NCBI GenBank assembly: GCA_017886205.1
Contig: JAFNEO010000057.1
Coordinates: forward strand, 33,419 to 97,418
Length of the DNA stretch: 64,000 nt
Direction: 5' to 3'
Origin: Candidatus Aminicenantota bacterium
GTDB lineage: Bacteria; Acidobacteriota; Aminicenantia; Aminicenantales; UBA8522
The position numbers and the translations under genes were made by a program. This document shows positions 34,948 to 44,215 of this stretch, piece after piece. Positions within the stretch are counted from its first letter, which is position 1, and each line of letters opens with the position of its first letter. The notes beneath the pieces were generated by a model, which was not told the DNA's origin, did not search any database, and worked only from the letters and a program-made list of their open reading frames with translations.

Positions 34948-37032
34948 ATGAATTTTCAAAAAACCAGGTCCTTATTTTGGGCTGTTTTTTTCCTGGCCAC
35001 ACTCCCCGTTCTGCCGGTCCGGTTCCCTTCGGCCCAAGAACGTTTCGGACCCTCCCAGCCGGCGTACGATTTCGGGATAGAAACCGGCTGGATCACGATG
35101 CCGGACGGGGTCCGGCTCTCGACGACATACTACAAGCCTGTGCCCCTCGTTCCCGACGAGAAATTCCCGGTCGTCTTCGAGTTCCTTCCCTACCGAAAGG
35201 ACGATTCGGGCTACATCGGCACCTATGCTCTCTACACTTATTTTGTCCGCCGGGGATATATCATGGTTCGGGTCGATATCCGGGGGACGGGATCATCCGA
35301 GGGGATTTTCCCCCTTCGTGAGTATTCTGAACAGGAACTCGACGATGCCGTCGAGATCATCGACCGGCTCTCCAAGATGCCGGGGTCGAACGGCCGCGTC
35401 GGCATGTGGGGCATCTCCTGGGGTGGCTTCAACGCCATCCAGGTGGCCATGCGCCGGCCTCCGGCCCTCAAAGCCATCCTCGCCGCCATGGCCACGGACG
35501 ACCTTTATCATGATGATGTTCACTACATGGACGGGGCGTTTCATGTGGACGAATGGGCCTTCTGGTTCGATCATGCCAAGGCCATTCCTCGGTCTCCTGA
35601 TTACCCTCTCGACGAGGCCTATTTCAAGGAACGCTTCGAGTCTTACCCCGGCCTGTTGACCTATCTCAAGCAGCAGAAGGACGGAGAATTCTGGCGCCGG
35701 AATTCCCTCCGCTGGCAGTACGACAAAATCCAGATCCCCTGCTATCTTATCGGCGGTCTCCTTGACGGCTATCGGGACAGCGTCCCGCGAATGCTCGAGA
35801 ATATGAAAGTCCCGATCAAAGCCGAGATCGGGCCCTATAACCATTCCTGGCCGGACGACGGAATCCCGGGACCCAATTATGAATGGCGGCATGAAGCGGT
35901 CCGCTGGTGGGACAACTGGCTCAAGGATATCGACACCGAAGTCACGGCCGATCCCCGGCTGGCCTTATTTATGAGGGAGGGGCATGCCCCGGACTCCAAC
36001 CTCCAGACGACGCCGGGACATTGGATCACGACCGATTGGCCGATCCCCGGGACAACCTGGCAAAAGCTCTTTCCGGCGGAAAACCACGGGCTTTTGGAGA
36101 GCCCGGAAAAGCCGGGCGAGGAAGGCCTCCGCTATGTCCCGACCTATGGAATAAGCAGCGGGCTATGGTGGGGAGAGCCGACCGGTGACATGAGGCCGGA
36201 TGACGCCGGGAGTCTCGTCTTTGACAGTCCGCCCCTCAATAAAAGCTTCGCTATCGCCGGTTTTCCCCAGGTCTTCCTGCGCGTCTCTGCGGACGCGCCC
36301 CTCGCCCACTGGGTCGCCCGGCTCGAAGATATCCAGCCGGATGGAACGGTCTCTCTCGTCGCCGGGGCCCTTCTCAACGGCGCCCAGAGAAATTCCCGGA
36401 TCGACCCGGAGCCGCTCGTCCCGGGAGAAACCTACGACCTCGGTTTTGACCTGCATTTTACGACCTGGACGTTCCAGGCCGGACACAGAATCCGCCTCTC
36501 CGTTTCCAACTCCCTATTCCCGATGATCTGGCCGACCCCCTACCCCATGACCACCCGGCTTTTCATCGGGACCGGAGAGACCCGGGTCGAACTGCCGGTC
36601 GTTCCCGAGGAGAAGCGTCCGGCTCCCCGCTTCGAGCGACCGCAGCCGCGGGAAACACGGACGGACGCTCTCGACCTCGGCGGAGAGGTCTGGCCCCAGG
36701 GCTTCTATCAATGGCGGCGCGACCTCTGGAAGGGAACCGTGGGAGTGGAATGGCACGGCTCCAGCCGCTATGAGATCGGAGGAGTCCGCTTTGAGTCGAC
36801 TGAAAAGAACGACTACGAGACCAGCGACAACAGCCCCGCCGCCTCACGTTTCCTCGGCGAGGACAGCGATCGCATCCGGCTCCCCGACCGGAATATCTAT
36901 TTGCTGACCACGGTGAATATCCGTTCCGAAGAAAAGAGCTTCGAGGTGATCTTTGTCCGGCAGGTCTATCTGAACGACAAGCTTCTCCGGCGAAAGGAAT
37001 GGCAGGAGACGATCCCGCGGCAGGGCCAATAA
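34948..37032 (+). CDS. CocE/NonD family secreted hydrolase (X-Pro dipeptidyl-peptidase-like)
   Basis: Signal peptide; RVDIRGTGSSEG; GMWGISWGGFNAIQVAM; C-terminal XPP beta-sandwich HRIRLSVSNSLFPMIW. Confidence 0.92.
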   Translation: MNFQKTRSLFWAVFFLATLPVLPVRFPSAQERFGPSQPAYDFGIETGWITMPDGVRLSTTYYKPVPLVPDEKFPVVFEFLPYRKDDSGYIGTYALYTYFVRRGYIMVRVDIRGTGSSEGIFPLREYSEQELDDAVEIIDRLSKMPGSNGRVGMWGISWGGFNAIQVAMRRPPALKAILAAMATDDLYHDDVHYMDGAFHVDEWAFWFDHAKAIPRSPDYPLDEAYFKERFESYPGLLTYLKQQKDGEFWRRNSLRWQYDKIQIPCYLIGGLLDGYRDSVPRMLENMKVPIKAEIGPYNHSWPDDGIPGPNYEWRHEAVRWWDNWLKDIDTEVTADPRLALFMREGHAPDSNLQTTPGHWITTDWPIPGTTWQKLFPAENHGLLESPEKPGEEGLRYVPTYGISSGLWWGEPTGDMRPDDAGSLVFDSPPLNKSFAIAGFPQVFLRVSADAPLAHWVARLEDIQPDGTVSLVAGALLNGAQRNSRIDPEPLVPGETYDLGFDLHFTTWTFQAGHRIRLSVSNSLFPMIWPTPYPMTTRLFIGTGETRVELPVVPEEKRPAPRFERPQPRETRTDALDLGGEVWPQGFYQWRRDLWKGTVGVEWHGSSRYEIGGVRFESTEKNDYETSDNSPAASRFLGEDSDRIRLPDRNIYLLTTVNIRSEEKSFEVIFVRQVYLNDKLLRRKEWQETIPRQGQ

Positions 37033-37142
37033 GCATCCGGAGAAAGGCCCTCTCCCTGTCACCTTGAGGGCGGCCGGCAAGAAAAATCCGTGTTGCCGGG
37101 ACGGTTTGAAAAAAAGGCTTTTCAATGATAAGATAATGCCCC

Positions 37143-37634
37143 ATGGCCCAGGAGCATTCGTTTGACATCGTCTCCAAGATCGAATGGCAAGAAGTCTCGA
37201 ACGCCGTCCATATCGCCCTTAAGGAAATCACCAACCGGTTCGATTTCAAGCACAGTCGGGCCGAGATCATCCAGGAAAAGGGCAAGCTGATCTTGATCGC
37301 CGAGGACGGCACCAAGCTTCGCAGCCTCATCGATGTCCTGGAACAAAAAATGGTCAAGCGTCACATCCCCCTCAAGGCCGTCCAGTACCAGAAGGTCGAG
37401 GACGGACCCAACCGGACGGTCAAGCAGGAGGTCCATTTCCAGGTCGGGATCCCCATGGAGAAGGCCCGGGAGATCGTCAAGCTGGTGAAACAGCAGAAGT
37501 TCAAAGCCCAAGCGGCCATCCAGGGAGACCAGGTCCGGGTCTTTTCTCCCAAGATCGACACCTTGCAGGAAGTCATCGGCTTTCTCAAGGCGCAGGATTT
37601 CGGCATCCACATGGAATTCGCCAACTACCGATGA
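37143..37634 (+). CDS. yajQ: YajQ family nucleotide-binding protein
   Basis: MAQEHSFDIVSKIEWQEVSNAVHIALKEITNRFDFKHSRAEI. Confidence 0.96.
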   Translation: MAQEHSFDIVSKIEWQEVSNAVHIALKEITNRFDFKHSRAEIIQEKGKLILIAEDGTKLRSLIDVLEQKMVKRHIPLKAVQYQKVEDGPNRTVKQEVHFQVGIPMEKAREIVKLVKQQKFKAQAAIQGDQVRVFSPKIDTLQEVIGFLKAQDFGIHMEFANYR

Positions 37635-38653
37635 GAAACGCCCTCCCCCAGAAAGCCCGCGACCTGCTCCGGCAGAGGAAAGACCTGGATGATGTCTACA
37701 ACCATATCCAGGAGGAACTCGGTCGGGTCGAAGATAGCCTCAAGATCTTCTCTTACTCGCCCAATCGGCTGATTTCCGAGATCAGCACCTATCTCTTCCA
37801 GAAAAAGGGCAAGCGCATCCGGCCGGCCCTTCTCATCCTCTGCTCCAAGTTACTCAACTACCGGGGAGAGGAGCATATCTTCATGGCGACGCTGGTCGAA
37901 TTCATCCACACCGCCAGCCTGATCCACGACGACATCATCGACAACGCCGACCTCAGAAGGGGAAGGGATTCCGTCCATGCCCGCTGGGGCCCGAACATAT
38001 CCGTCCTGCTGGGCGATTATCTTTATATCAGTACCATCGGCAGGTCCCAGGAAAGCGCCCATCCCCAGGTCATCCGCATCCTGACCGATGTCTCGGCCCG
38101 GATGATCGAGGGCGAGCTGACCGAGTACCACTTAAGCGGCAACCTGGAGACGGCCGAGCAGGACTACATCGACATCATCGACAAGAAAACAGCCTCGCTC
38201 TTCTCTGCGGCCTGTCAGATCGGGGCGATCCTGAGCCGGGCGACGCCGGAGCAGGAAAAACGGCTCGTCGACTACGGCCGCAACCTGGGCCTGGCTTTCC
38301 AGGTGACCGATGACCTGCTCGATTTCCAGGGTGACGAAAACCGGCTGGGCAAGCCCGTCCTCTCCGACCTGAGCGAGGGCCGCATCACCCTGCCTTTGAT
38401 CTACGCCCTTCGCCACGATGGTTCTGAAAGCCGTGACCGCCTGCGGACCCTGCTCGCAAGAAAGAATCTGGACCGGCGGTCGAAGGGAGAGATCCTGGAC
38501 ATCATCAAGGCCGACGGCGCATTCGATTATAGCCATCGAAAAGCGGAAGAGTTTTCCCTACGGGCCCGGGATGTCGTCTCCGGGTTCCCGGAATCCACGT
38601 ACCGGGATGCGCTCAGCCTGCTGGCCGAGTTCGTCTTGAACAGGGACAGATAG
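37631..38653 (+). CDS. ispB: Polyprenyl diphosphate synthase
   Basis: HTASLIHDDIIDNADLRRG and LAFQVTDDLLDFQGD aspartate-rich motifs; 4-bp overlap with yajQ. Confidence 0.93.
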   Translation: MRNALPQKARDLLRQRKDLDDVYNHIQEELGRVEDSLKIFSYSPNRLISEISTYLFQKKGKRIRPALLILCSKLLNYRGEEHIFMATLVEFIHTASLIHDDIIDNADLRRGRDSVHARWGPNISVLLGDYLYISTIGRSQESAHPQVIRILTDVSARMIEGELTEYHLSGNLETAEQDYIDIIDKKTASLFSAACQIGAILSRATPEQEKRLVDYGRNLGLAFQVTDDLLDFQGDENRLGKPVLSDLSEGRITLPLIYALRHDGSESRDRLRTLLARKNLDRRSKGEILDIIKADGAFDYSHRKAEEFSLRARDVVSGFPESTYRDALSLLAEFVLNRDR

Positions 38654-38667
38654 AGGCGGACGAGACT

Positions 38668-39183
38668 TTGGTCGAGATCGAAGTCAAAGTCCGGGTCAAG
38701 GATGCTGCCGCCATGCGCCAGGCCATCCTTCGGTCCGGCGCCCAGCTCGAAAAGGAACGCTATCCAGAAGAAAACACCCTCTTCGACCTCCCCTTACGGG
38801 TCCTGACATCCAAGAAATGCGCGCTGAGGTTGCGCCGGGCAGGCCGCAAGGTTTTCCTGACCTTTAAGGGAGCGCCCCAGAAATCGCGGCGGTTCAAGGT
38901 CCGCGAGGAGCACGAGACCGAGGTCCGGAACGAAAAGGCGCTGCGGCGGATCCTGCGCGGACTGGGGTTCGTGGCCGTCTTCCGCTATGAGAAGTCGAGA
39001 ACGACTTTTCGGAGGGGCCGCCTGCGGATCTCGCTCGATGAAACGGCGGCGGGTGTCTTCTGTGAGTTCGAGGGGGAGCGGAGCGATATCGTCAGGTATG
39101 CCCGAACCCTGGGTTTCTCTTCCGCGGAAATGATCAAGCAGGACTATGTGGAGATCCTGCAACAACAGGGGAAAAAGGCCTAG
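38668..39183 (+). CDS. cyaB: Class IV adenylate cyclase / CYTH domain protein
   Basis: TTG start; MVEIEVKVRVKD (ExExK), YPEENTLFDLP, LRLRRAGRKVFLTFKGAPQ, SLDETAAGVFCEFEG. Confidence 0.88.
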   Translation: MVEIEVKVRVKDAAAMRQAILRSGAQLEKERYPEENTLFDLPLRVLTSKKCALRLRRAGRKVFLTFKGAPQKSRRFKVREEHETEVRNEKALRRILRGLGFVAVFRYEKSRTTFRRGRLRISLDETAAGVFCEFEGERSDIVRYARTLGFSSAEMIKQDYVEILQQQGKKA

Positions 39184-39575
39184 CCCTCTCCCTCTTCTTC
39201 TCCCTTCTCTTCTTCCAGCTCTTCGAGCGGCTCGAACTCCTCGGAGAACTTGGGTTCGGCCTCTTCTTCCTTGCCCCCGGCAGCTTCATCGCCTGAAACC
39301 CCGGGCTCAACGGCTGCGGCCCCCTCTTCCTCGATATCGCCGACCACTTCGTCACCGAGAAAGACGTGCTCCTCCGGCTCGGGAACGTCCTCTTTTTTGG
39401 TCTTCAGGATCTCGAACTCGACGAGGCCCAACTTGACCTCATTCTGGGCGATTCGGACGGGGTTCCGGGATTTTGACTTGAGGCGCGATTTTGCACCCTT
39501 GAGAAGTTCTTTCGCTCTTTTCGAGGCGATAATCACGAATCGGTACTTGCTGTCGACATTGCCCAATTCTTTCAA
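39180..39575 (-). CDS. rpoZ: RNA polymerase omega subunit with long acidic C-terminal tail
   Basis: VDSKYRFVIIASKRAKELLKGAKSRLKSKSRNPVRIAQNEVKLGLVEFEIL then E/P-rich tail. Confidence 0.8.
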   Translation of the reverse strand: MKELGNVDSKYRFVIIASKRAKELLKGAKSRLKSKSRNPVRIAQNEVKLGLVEFEILKTKKEDVPEPEEHVFLGDEVVGDIEEEGAAAVEPGVSGDEAAGGKEEEAEPKFSEEFEPLEELEEEKGEEEGEG

Positions 39576-39731
39576 CGGAATTGATTCCTCCTCTTTTTTT
39601 CCTTGGTAGACGTGAAGGAAGGATAGCAGAAATGCTCGAAAAATTCAATTTATTTCCTGGGAATATTCACATCCCTAGGCGACTGTGCTAAAATAGAAAT
39701 TCGTTTTTTTGTTCGAATAACAATCGACCCT

Positions 39732-40682
39732 ATGTCTGAATACTCAAAACACCCGAAGGCCATCTGGGCGATCGGCGGAGGCAAAGGAGGAACGGGCAAG
39801 ACCTTCCTCTCCGCCAACCTGGCCATCGCCCTGAGTGTCGAACGGGGAGACATCGTCGCCGTCGACGCCGACCTCGGCGGCCCCAACCTGCACACCCTTC
39901 TCGGCGTCCGGGAAAACGGCCAGGACCTGGGGGATTTCGTCAGGAACGAAGTCACCCGGCTGGAAGACATCGCCCTGCCCACATCCTTCCCGGGGTTACG
40001 TCTTATCCGCGGGAGCGAGAACACGCTCTTCCTGGCCAACCTCAACCACTACCGGAAGCTGAAGCTCATCCGGCAGATTAAGAGCCTGCCTACGAGCGGC
40101 GTCGTCATCGACTTGGGCACGGGAAGCGCTTACAACACCCTGGACCTCTTCATGACCGCCAGCCCTGGGGTCCTTGTGGTCACGCCCGAGCCAACGGCGA
40201 TCGAGAACGCCTACCTGTTCCTGAAATCGTGCGCCCTCAGAGTTTTAAAAGCGTACGCCCGGTATTTCGGGATCCGGGACTTCGACCAGAAGATGAGTCA
40301 ATGGCTCGAATACCCGTCCGCCACGCTGAGGAAGTTCATGGAGATCCTTTCCGCCGGCGAAGGCTCGGCCGGCCAGGTCCTTACCGCCGCGTTGAATAAC
40401 TTCAAGGTCTATCTCGTCGTCAACAAGGCCCGGGACAGGAAGGACGTCCATCTCGGCCGTTCCATCGTCGACGTCGTCCGCAAGTACTTCCTCATCGACA
40501 TGGACCTCCTGGGGACTGTCCCCCAAGATGAGAGGGTCAACTGGAGCCTGAAGAAGTTCTCCCCGTTTATATTCGAACACCCGGAGAGCGAAGTCTCCAG
40601 GGCGATCCAGTCGATGGCCGAGAGGCTGTCCCTGGAATCGCCCCTTATCAAACCGGAAGAGAGGCCGTCCTCGCAGGCCTGA
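39732..40682 (+). CDS. MinD/ParA (FlhG-like) P-loop ATPase
   Basis: IWAIGGGKGGTGKTFLSANLAIALS; IVAVDADLGGPNLHTLLGV; PGVLVVTPEPTAIENAYLFLK. Confidence 0.9.
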   Translation: MSEYSKHPKAIWAIGGGKGGTGKTFLSANLAIALSVERGDIVAVDADLGGPNLHTLLGVRENGQDLGDFVRNEVTRLEDIALPTSFPGLRLIRGSENTLFLANLNHYRKLKLIRQIKSLPTSGVVIDLGTGSAYNTLDLFMTASPGVLVVTPEPTAIENAYLFLKSCALRVLKAYARYFGIRDFDQKMSQWLEYPSATLRKFMEILSAGEGSAGQVLTAALNNFKVYLVVNKARDRKDVHLGRSIVDVVRKYFLIDMDLLGTVPQDERVNWSLKKFSPFIFEHPESEVSRAIQSMAERLSLESPLIKPEERPSSQA

Positions 40683-40685
40683 ACG

Positions 40686-41360
40686 ATGATCAGGAAGATC
40701 GAGGAGATGGACTTCTATGAGCTCTTGAACATGCCCCTCGACGCCTCGCCGAAAGACATCGAAAACGCCTATCTCCTGGCCGTCGCCACATATCACCGGG
40801 AAGGCCTAGCCTCCTATGGAGGGCTCGGGGACGTGGACCGGAGACTCATGCTGGACAAGGTCGAAGAGGCGTTCCAGACCTTGCGTGACCCGGAAAAGAA
40901 AAAAGCCTATGATCCTCTCGTCCTCCCCGGACATCCGGAATTCCAGCAGCGTGCCTATTTCCGACGCTCGACCAGTAGGCTGGAGATTGAAGACGCCTCC
41001 GAGGAAGAAAGGCTCTGGGACAAGATCAAGGCCGTCCTCAGTCCCCCCCGGCATCGCGGAGACGGCCACGGACATCGTAAAAATGGAGACGAATGGGAGC
41101 GGGAGAGGCTGCCCCAAGATTTCTATTATTACGGCGATTATCTCAAGAAGGTCAGGGAGAAAAGAGGCCTGTCCCGGGAAGATATCGCCGAGCGGTGCGG
41201 AATCAGCCCGGCCCGGCTCGAATCATTGGAGGAGGAAAGCTTTCCTTCCCTTTCCCATGGAGAAGAGCTTCTGGAAGGCCTCAAGCGCTACGCCAAGTGC
41301 TTGGGGCTCGACTCTGAGAAAGGGCGGGGTTCCCCCTTTTCCGATCGCTTTACTGAATAG
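40686..41360 (+). CDS. Degenerate J-domain + HTH (RodZ-type) protein
   Basis: MDFYELLNMPLDASPKDIENAYLLAVATYHREG...AFQTLRDPEKKKAYD, then LKKVREKRGLSREDIAERCGISPARLESLE. Confidence 0.8.
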   Translation: MIRKIEEMDFYELLNMPLDASPKDIENAYLLAVATYHREGLASYGGLGDVDRRLMLDKVEEAFQTLRDPEKKKAYDPLVLPGHPEFQQRAYFRRSTSRLEIEDASEEERLWDKIKAVLSPPRHRGDGHGHRKNGDEWERERLPQDFYYYGDYLKKVREKRGLSREDIAERCGISPARLESLEEESFPSLSHGEELLEGLKRYAKCLGLDSEKGRGSPFSDRFTE

Positions 41361-41362
41361 GC

Positions 41363-41734
41363 TCAGCGTTCAAGGAGGATGTCGTCGTCCGTATCGAACG
41401 TCCTGTCTTTTCCCGCGGCAACCAGGCGATAGTCCGAGTCCGACAGCCGTTCATACTTGAGGGGAGTGCCCCAGCCGTCGGACGGGTCGCCGGAGAACAG
41501 GCGGGCGGCGAAGAGCGTTTTCAGGTCCGCCGGGGCCTCGCCTTCCGTGGCCATAAAATAGTCGATCGCCTTCTGCATCGTCGCCATATTCACCTGAGTG
41601 AGTTCCGTCCGGATCCTTTCGTTGGCGTCCTGGGTGGCCTCGATGTAGCTCTTCTTCCCGGCCTTGGCAAAATAGAGGAAATACACGATCACCATGCCCA
41701 GGAGAAGGAGAATTAAGGCGCCCCGTATTTTCAT
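41363..41734 (-). CDS. Small membrane-anchored GspG C-terminal-like protein
   Basis: Single N-terminal TM; ...FSGDPSDGWGTPLKYERLSDSDYRLVAAGKDRTFDTDDDILL. Confidence 0.65.
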   Translation of the reverse strand: MKIRGALILLLLGMVIVYFLYFAKAGKKSYIEATQDANERIRTELTQVNMATMQKAIDYFMATEGEAPADLKTLFAARLFSGDPSDGWGTPLKYERLSDSDYRLVAAGKDRTFDTDDDILLER

Positions 41735-41747
41735 GGCAAGAAAAAAG

Positions 41748-41820
41748 TGACCCGTGGAGGACTCGAACCTCCAACCCGCGGATTAAGAGTCCGCTGCTCT
41801 ACCTATTGAGCTAACGGGCC
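41748..41820 (-). tRNA. tRNA-Lys (CTT)
   Basis: Reverse complement GGCCCGTTAGCTCAATAGGTAGAGCAGCGGACTCTTAATCCGCGGGTTGGAGGTTCGAGTCCTCCACGGGTCA folds as cloverleaf; anticodon CTT. Confidence 0.96.
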
Positions 41821-41869
41821 GGAAAATCCTCATTAGTTTAGATGACTCCTCCCCTCTTGTCAAACGCCA

Positions 41870-41910
41870 GAATTCGGTGCCAGGCACCAAATTCACGTGG
41901 CACCGAATTC
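41870..41910. repeat. Palindromic REP-like element (gaattcggtgcca-N15-tggcaccgaattc)
   Basis: Perfect 13-bp arms 41870-41882 and 41898-41910 with internal ggtgccaggcacc. Confidence 0.8.
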
Positions 41911-41979
41911 ACGCTCCCACGCTAGGAATTGCACTTGCCGGGCCGATTTCTTTATAATACGGGAAGAACGCAAACGATC

Positions 41980-43044
41980 ATGGACCTGAACATCTTCATC
42001 CTCGCCGTTCTGATCATTACCGCGATCGTCCTCTTTCTATTCCTGTTGTCCCTAGTCCGCTCAGTCAAGACGACTTCGGGGCGGATCGAGGACTGGAGAC
42101 GCTCCCAGGCAGAAAACCCCGCCCTCTCCCTCATGCAGCAGCAGATCGGCCAGCTCACCCAGCAGGTCAACCAGCAGCTCCAGAACATGAGCAGCCAGTT
42201 CCAGAGGACCACGGGCGATATCGGCCAGACTCTGGGAAGCGTGCAGAGCCACCTGGGCAAGGTCGAGGTCACGACCAGGGAAGTCCTGGATAAGGCAAGA
42301 AGCATCGCTTCCCTCGAGGACCTGCTGCGCGCGCCCAAGTTCCGGGGCGGGATGGGCGAGTTCTTTCTCGGCGACCTCCTGGGACAGATCCTGCCCCCGG
42401 CCTGCTTTACCCTCCAGCACCGCTTCAAGAGCGGCGAGAAAGTCGATGCCGCCATCAATATCAACAACCGTCTGGTCCCCGTGGATGCCAAGTTCCCCCT
42501 GGAAAATTTCAAGAAATACATCCAGGAGGCCGACGAAAAAAACAAGGAGGCCATGCGCAGGAAGTTCGTCGTCGATGTCAAAAAGCACATCGACGACATC
42601 GCCACCAAGTACATCCTGCCGGAGGAGGGCACCTACGATTTTGCGTTGATGTATATTCCCGCCGAGAACGTCTACTACGAGACCATCCTCAAGGACGAAG
42701 CCCTGGGCGAAGACCGCGGCCTTTACAGCCACGCCGTCCGGAAACGGGTCATCCCCGTCTCTCCCAATTCTTTCTTTGCCTATCTCCAGGTGATCGTTTA
42801 CGGACTCAAAGGCATGGAGATCGAAAAATCCGCTCACCTGATCTACCAGACACTGGCTCAACTTCGCGGCGACCTCACCCGGTTCCAGAACGACTTCCAG
42901 GTCCTGGGCACGCACCTTGTCAACGCCAAGACGAGGTTTGATGAAGCAGAGAAGCGGTTGGTCAAGTTCTCTGACCGGCTGGAGCTCGCGGGTGGAGAGA
43001 AGACGGTCGAGCTCACCGAACCCAAGAATCCGGAAAGCGATTAA
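41980..43044 (+). CDS. rmuC: RmuC family DNA recombination protein
   Basis: N-terminal TM, coiled coil, KFRGGMGEFFLGDLLGQILP, VDAAININNRLVPVDAKFPLENF, YIPAENVYYETI. Confidence 0.92.
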   Translation: MDLNIFILAVLIITAIVLFLFLLSLVRSVKTTSGRIEDWRRSQAENPALSLMQQQIGQLTQQVNQQLQNMSSQFQRTTGDIGQTLGSVQSHLGKVEVTTREVLDKARSIASLEDLLRAPKFRGGMGEFFLGDLLGQILPPACFTLQHRFKSGEKVDAAININNRLVPVDAKFPLENFKKYIQEADEKNKEAMRRKFVVDVKKHIDDIATKYILPEEGTYDFALMYIPAENVYYETILKDEALGEDRGLYSHAVRKRVIPVSPNSFFAYLQVIVYGLKGMEIEKSAHLIYQTLAQLRGDLTRFQNDFQVLGTHLVNAKTRFDEAEKRLVKFSDRLELAGGEKTVELTEPKNPESD

Positions 43045-44078
43045 GTCCGCTCGCCGGCGGCTACCTTTTCGAACGCCTTCAACGTCTCCGGGCTTCCGAT
43101 GAAAATGAAGACATCCGTTTCCTGGATAATCCTGTCCGAAGGCGGGTTGAACTCGTAATCCTTTGTTCCGGCTGTGCGCACGGCCACCAGGAGCGCTTTG
43201 GTCCTCTCCCTGAGCGCCGACTCCTGGATGGTCTTGCCGATCAGAGCCGACCCCTTCCCCACCTCGACCTCCTCGACGCGGAGCACCCGCTCCTTGCCGT
43301 AGAGCATCATATCGAGGAAGGTGACGACCGCCGGCCGGACCATGTCAGAGACCATCCGCATCCCGCCGATGAAGCTGGGAGAAACGACGCTGTCGGCGCC
43401 GGCCCTTTTCATCTTGTCATGGGACTTGAGGTCGATGCCCTTGGCGATGATCCGGGTCTTGGGGTTGAGGCTCCGGGCGGTGAGGGTGACGAAGAGGTTG
43501 GCTTCATCCGTGGGGAGCAAGAGCAGGATCCCCTTGGCCCTGTCTACGCCGGCTTTCTGGAGGACGGCGTCCTCGGCGGGGTCTCCCAGCACATAAAGGA
43601 AACTCCCGAGCGAGGCGATCTTCTCGATCTTCTCTTTGGACGGTTCGACGACCACAAAGTCCCGCTGGGTTTGGAGGAGTTCCCGGATGACGGTCTGGGC
43701 GGTCTCGTCGCTCCCGCAGACGATGTAGTGGTCATTGAGCCTGGCGATGTCCTTTTCCATGCGTCTTCTCCCCAAGAGGTTTTTGAGCTCGCCCTCGACG
43801 ATGAAGGCCGTGATCGAGGAGACGGCGAAGGCGATCGTCCCCAGGCTGAGGATGATGAAGAGGATGTTGAAGACACGGCCGGCCGGGTTTCCGCTCAGGT
43901 CGACCACCTCGCCGTAGCCGATGGTCGAGATGGTGATCGCCGTCATGTACAGGCAATCCAGGAGGCTGACCTCCGGACCGCCGAAGAGCTTGAACCCGAT
44001 GACGCCGATGAGGAAAACGGCCGCGAACAGGACGAGCGAAATATGGATTCTTTTTCTGTTATCCATGGGCGAGAGCAC
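43041..44078 (-). CDS. Two-TM potassium channel with TrkA-N/RCK (NAD-binding) domain
   Basis: Selectivity filter TISTIGYGEV; HYIVCGSDETAQTVIRELLQ; C-terminal TrkA-C. Confidence 0.92.
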   Translation of the reverse strand: MLSPMDNRKRIHISLVLFAAVFLIGVIGFKLFGGPEVSLLDCLYMTAITISTIGYGEVVDLSGNPAGRVFNILFIILSLGTIAFAVSSITAFIVEGELKNLLGRRRMEKDIARLNDHYIVCGSDETAQTVIRELLQTQRDFVVVEPSKEKIEKIASLGSFLYVLGDPAEDAVLQKAGVDRAKGILLLLPTDEANLFVTLTARSLNPKTRIIAKGIDLKSHDKMKRAGADSVVSPSFIGGMRMVSDMVRPAVVTFLDMMLYGKERVLRVEEVEVGKGSALIGKTIQESALRERTKALLVAVRTAGTKDYEFNPPSDRIIQETDVFIFIGSPETLKAFEKVAAGERT

Positions 44079-44215
44079 CCTTTTTCATCGCTCCCGATTA
44101 TAGTCCATCCGGACGGCTTTTTCAGCAAAAAAAATCCTGTTGTCTAGCCGGGCTAATCTCCCTATAATCTTTGAATCATGCTCCTTGTGGGCTCACCTAC
44201 GAAAGGAACATAAAC

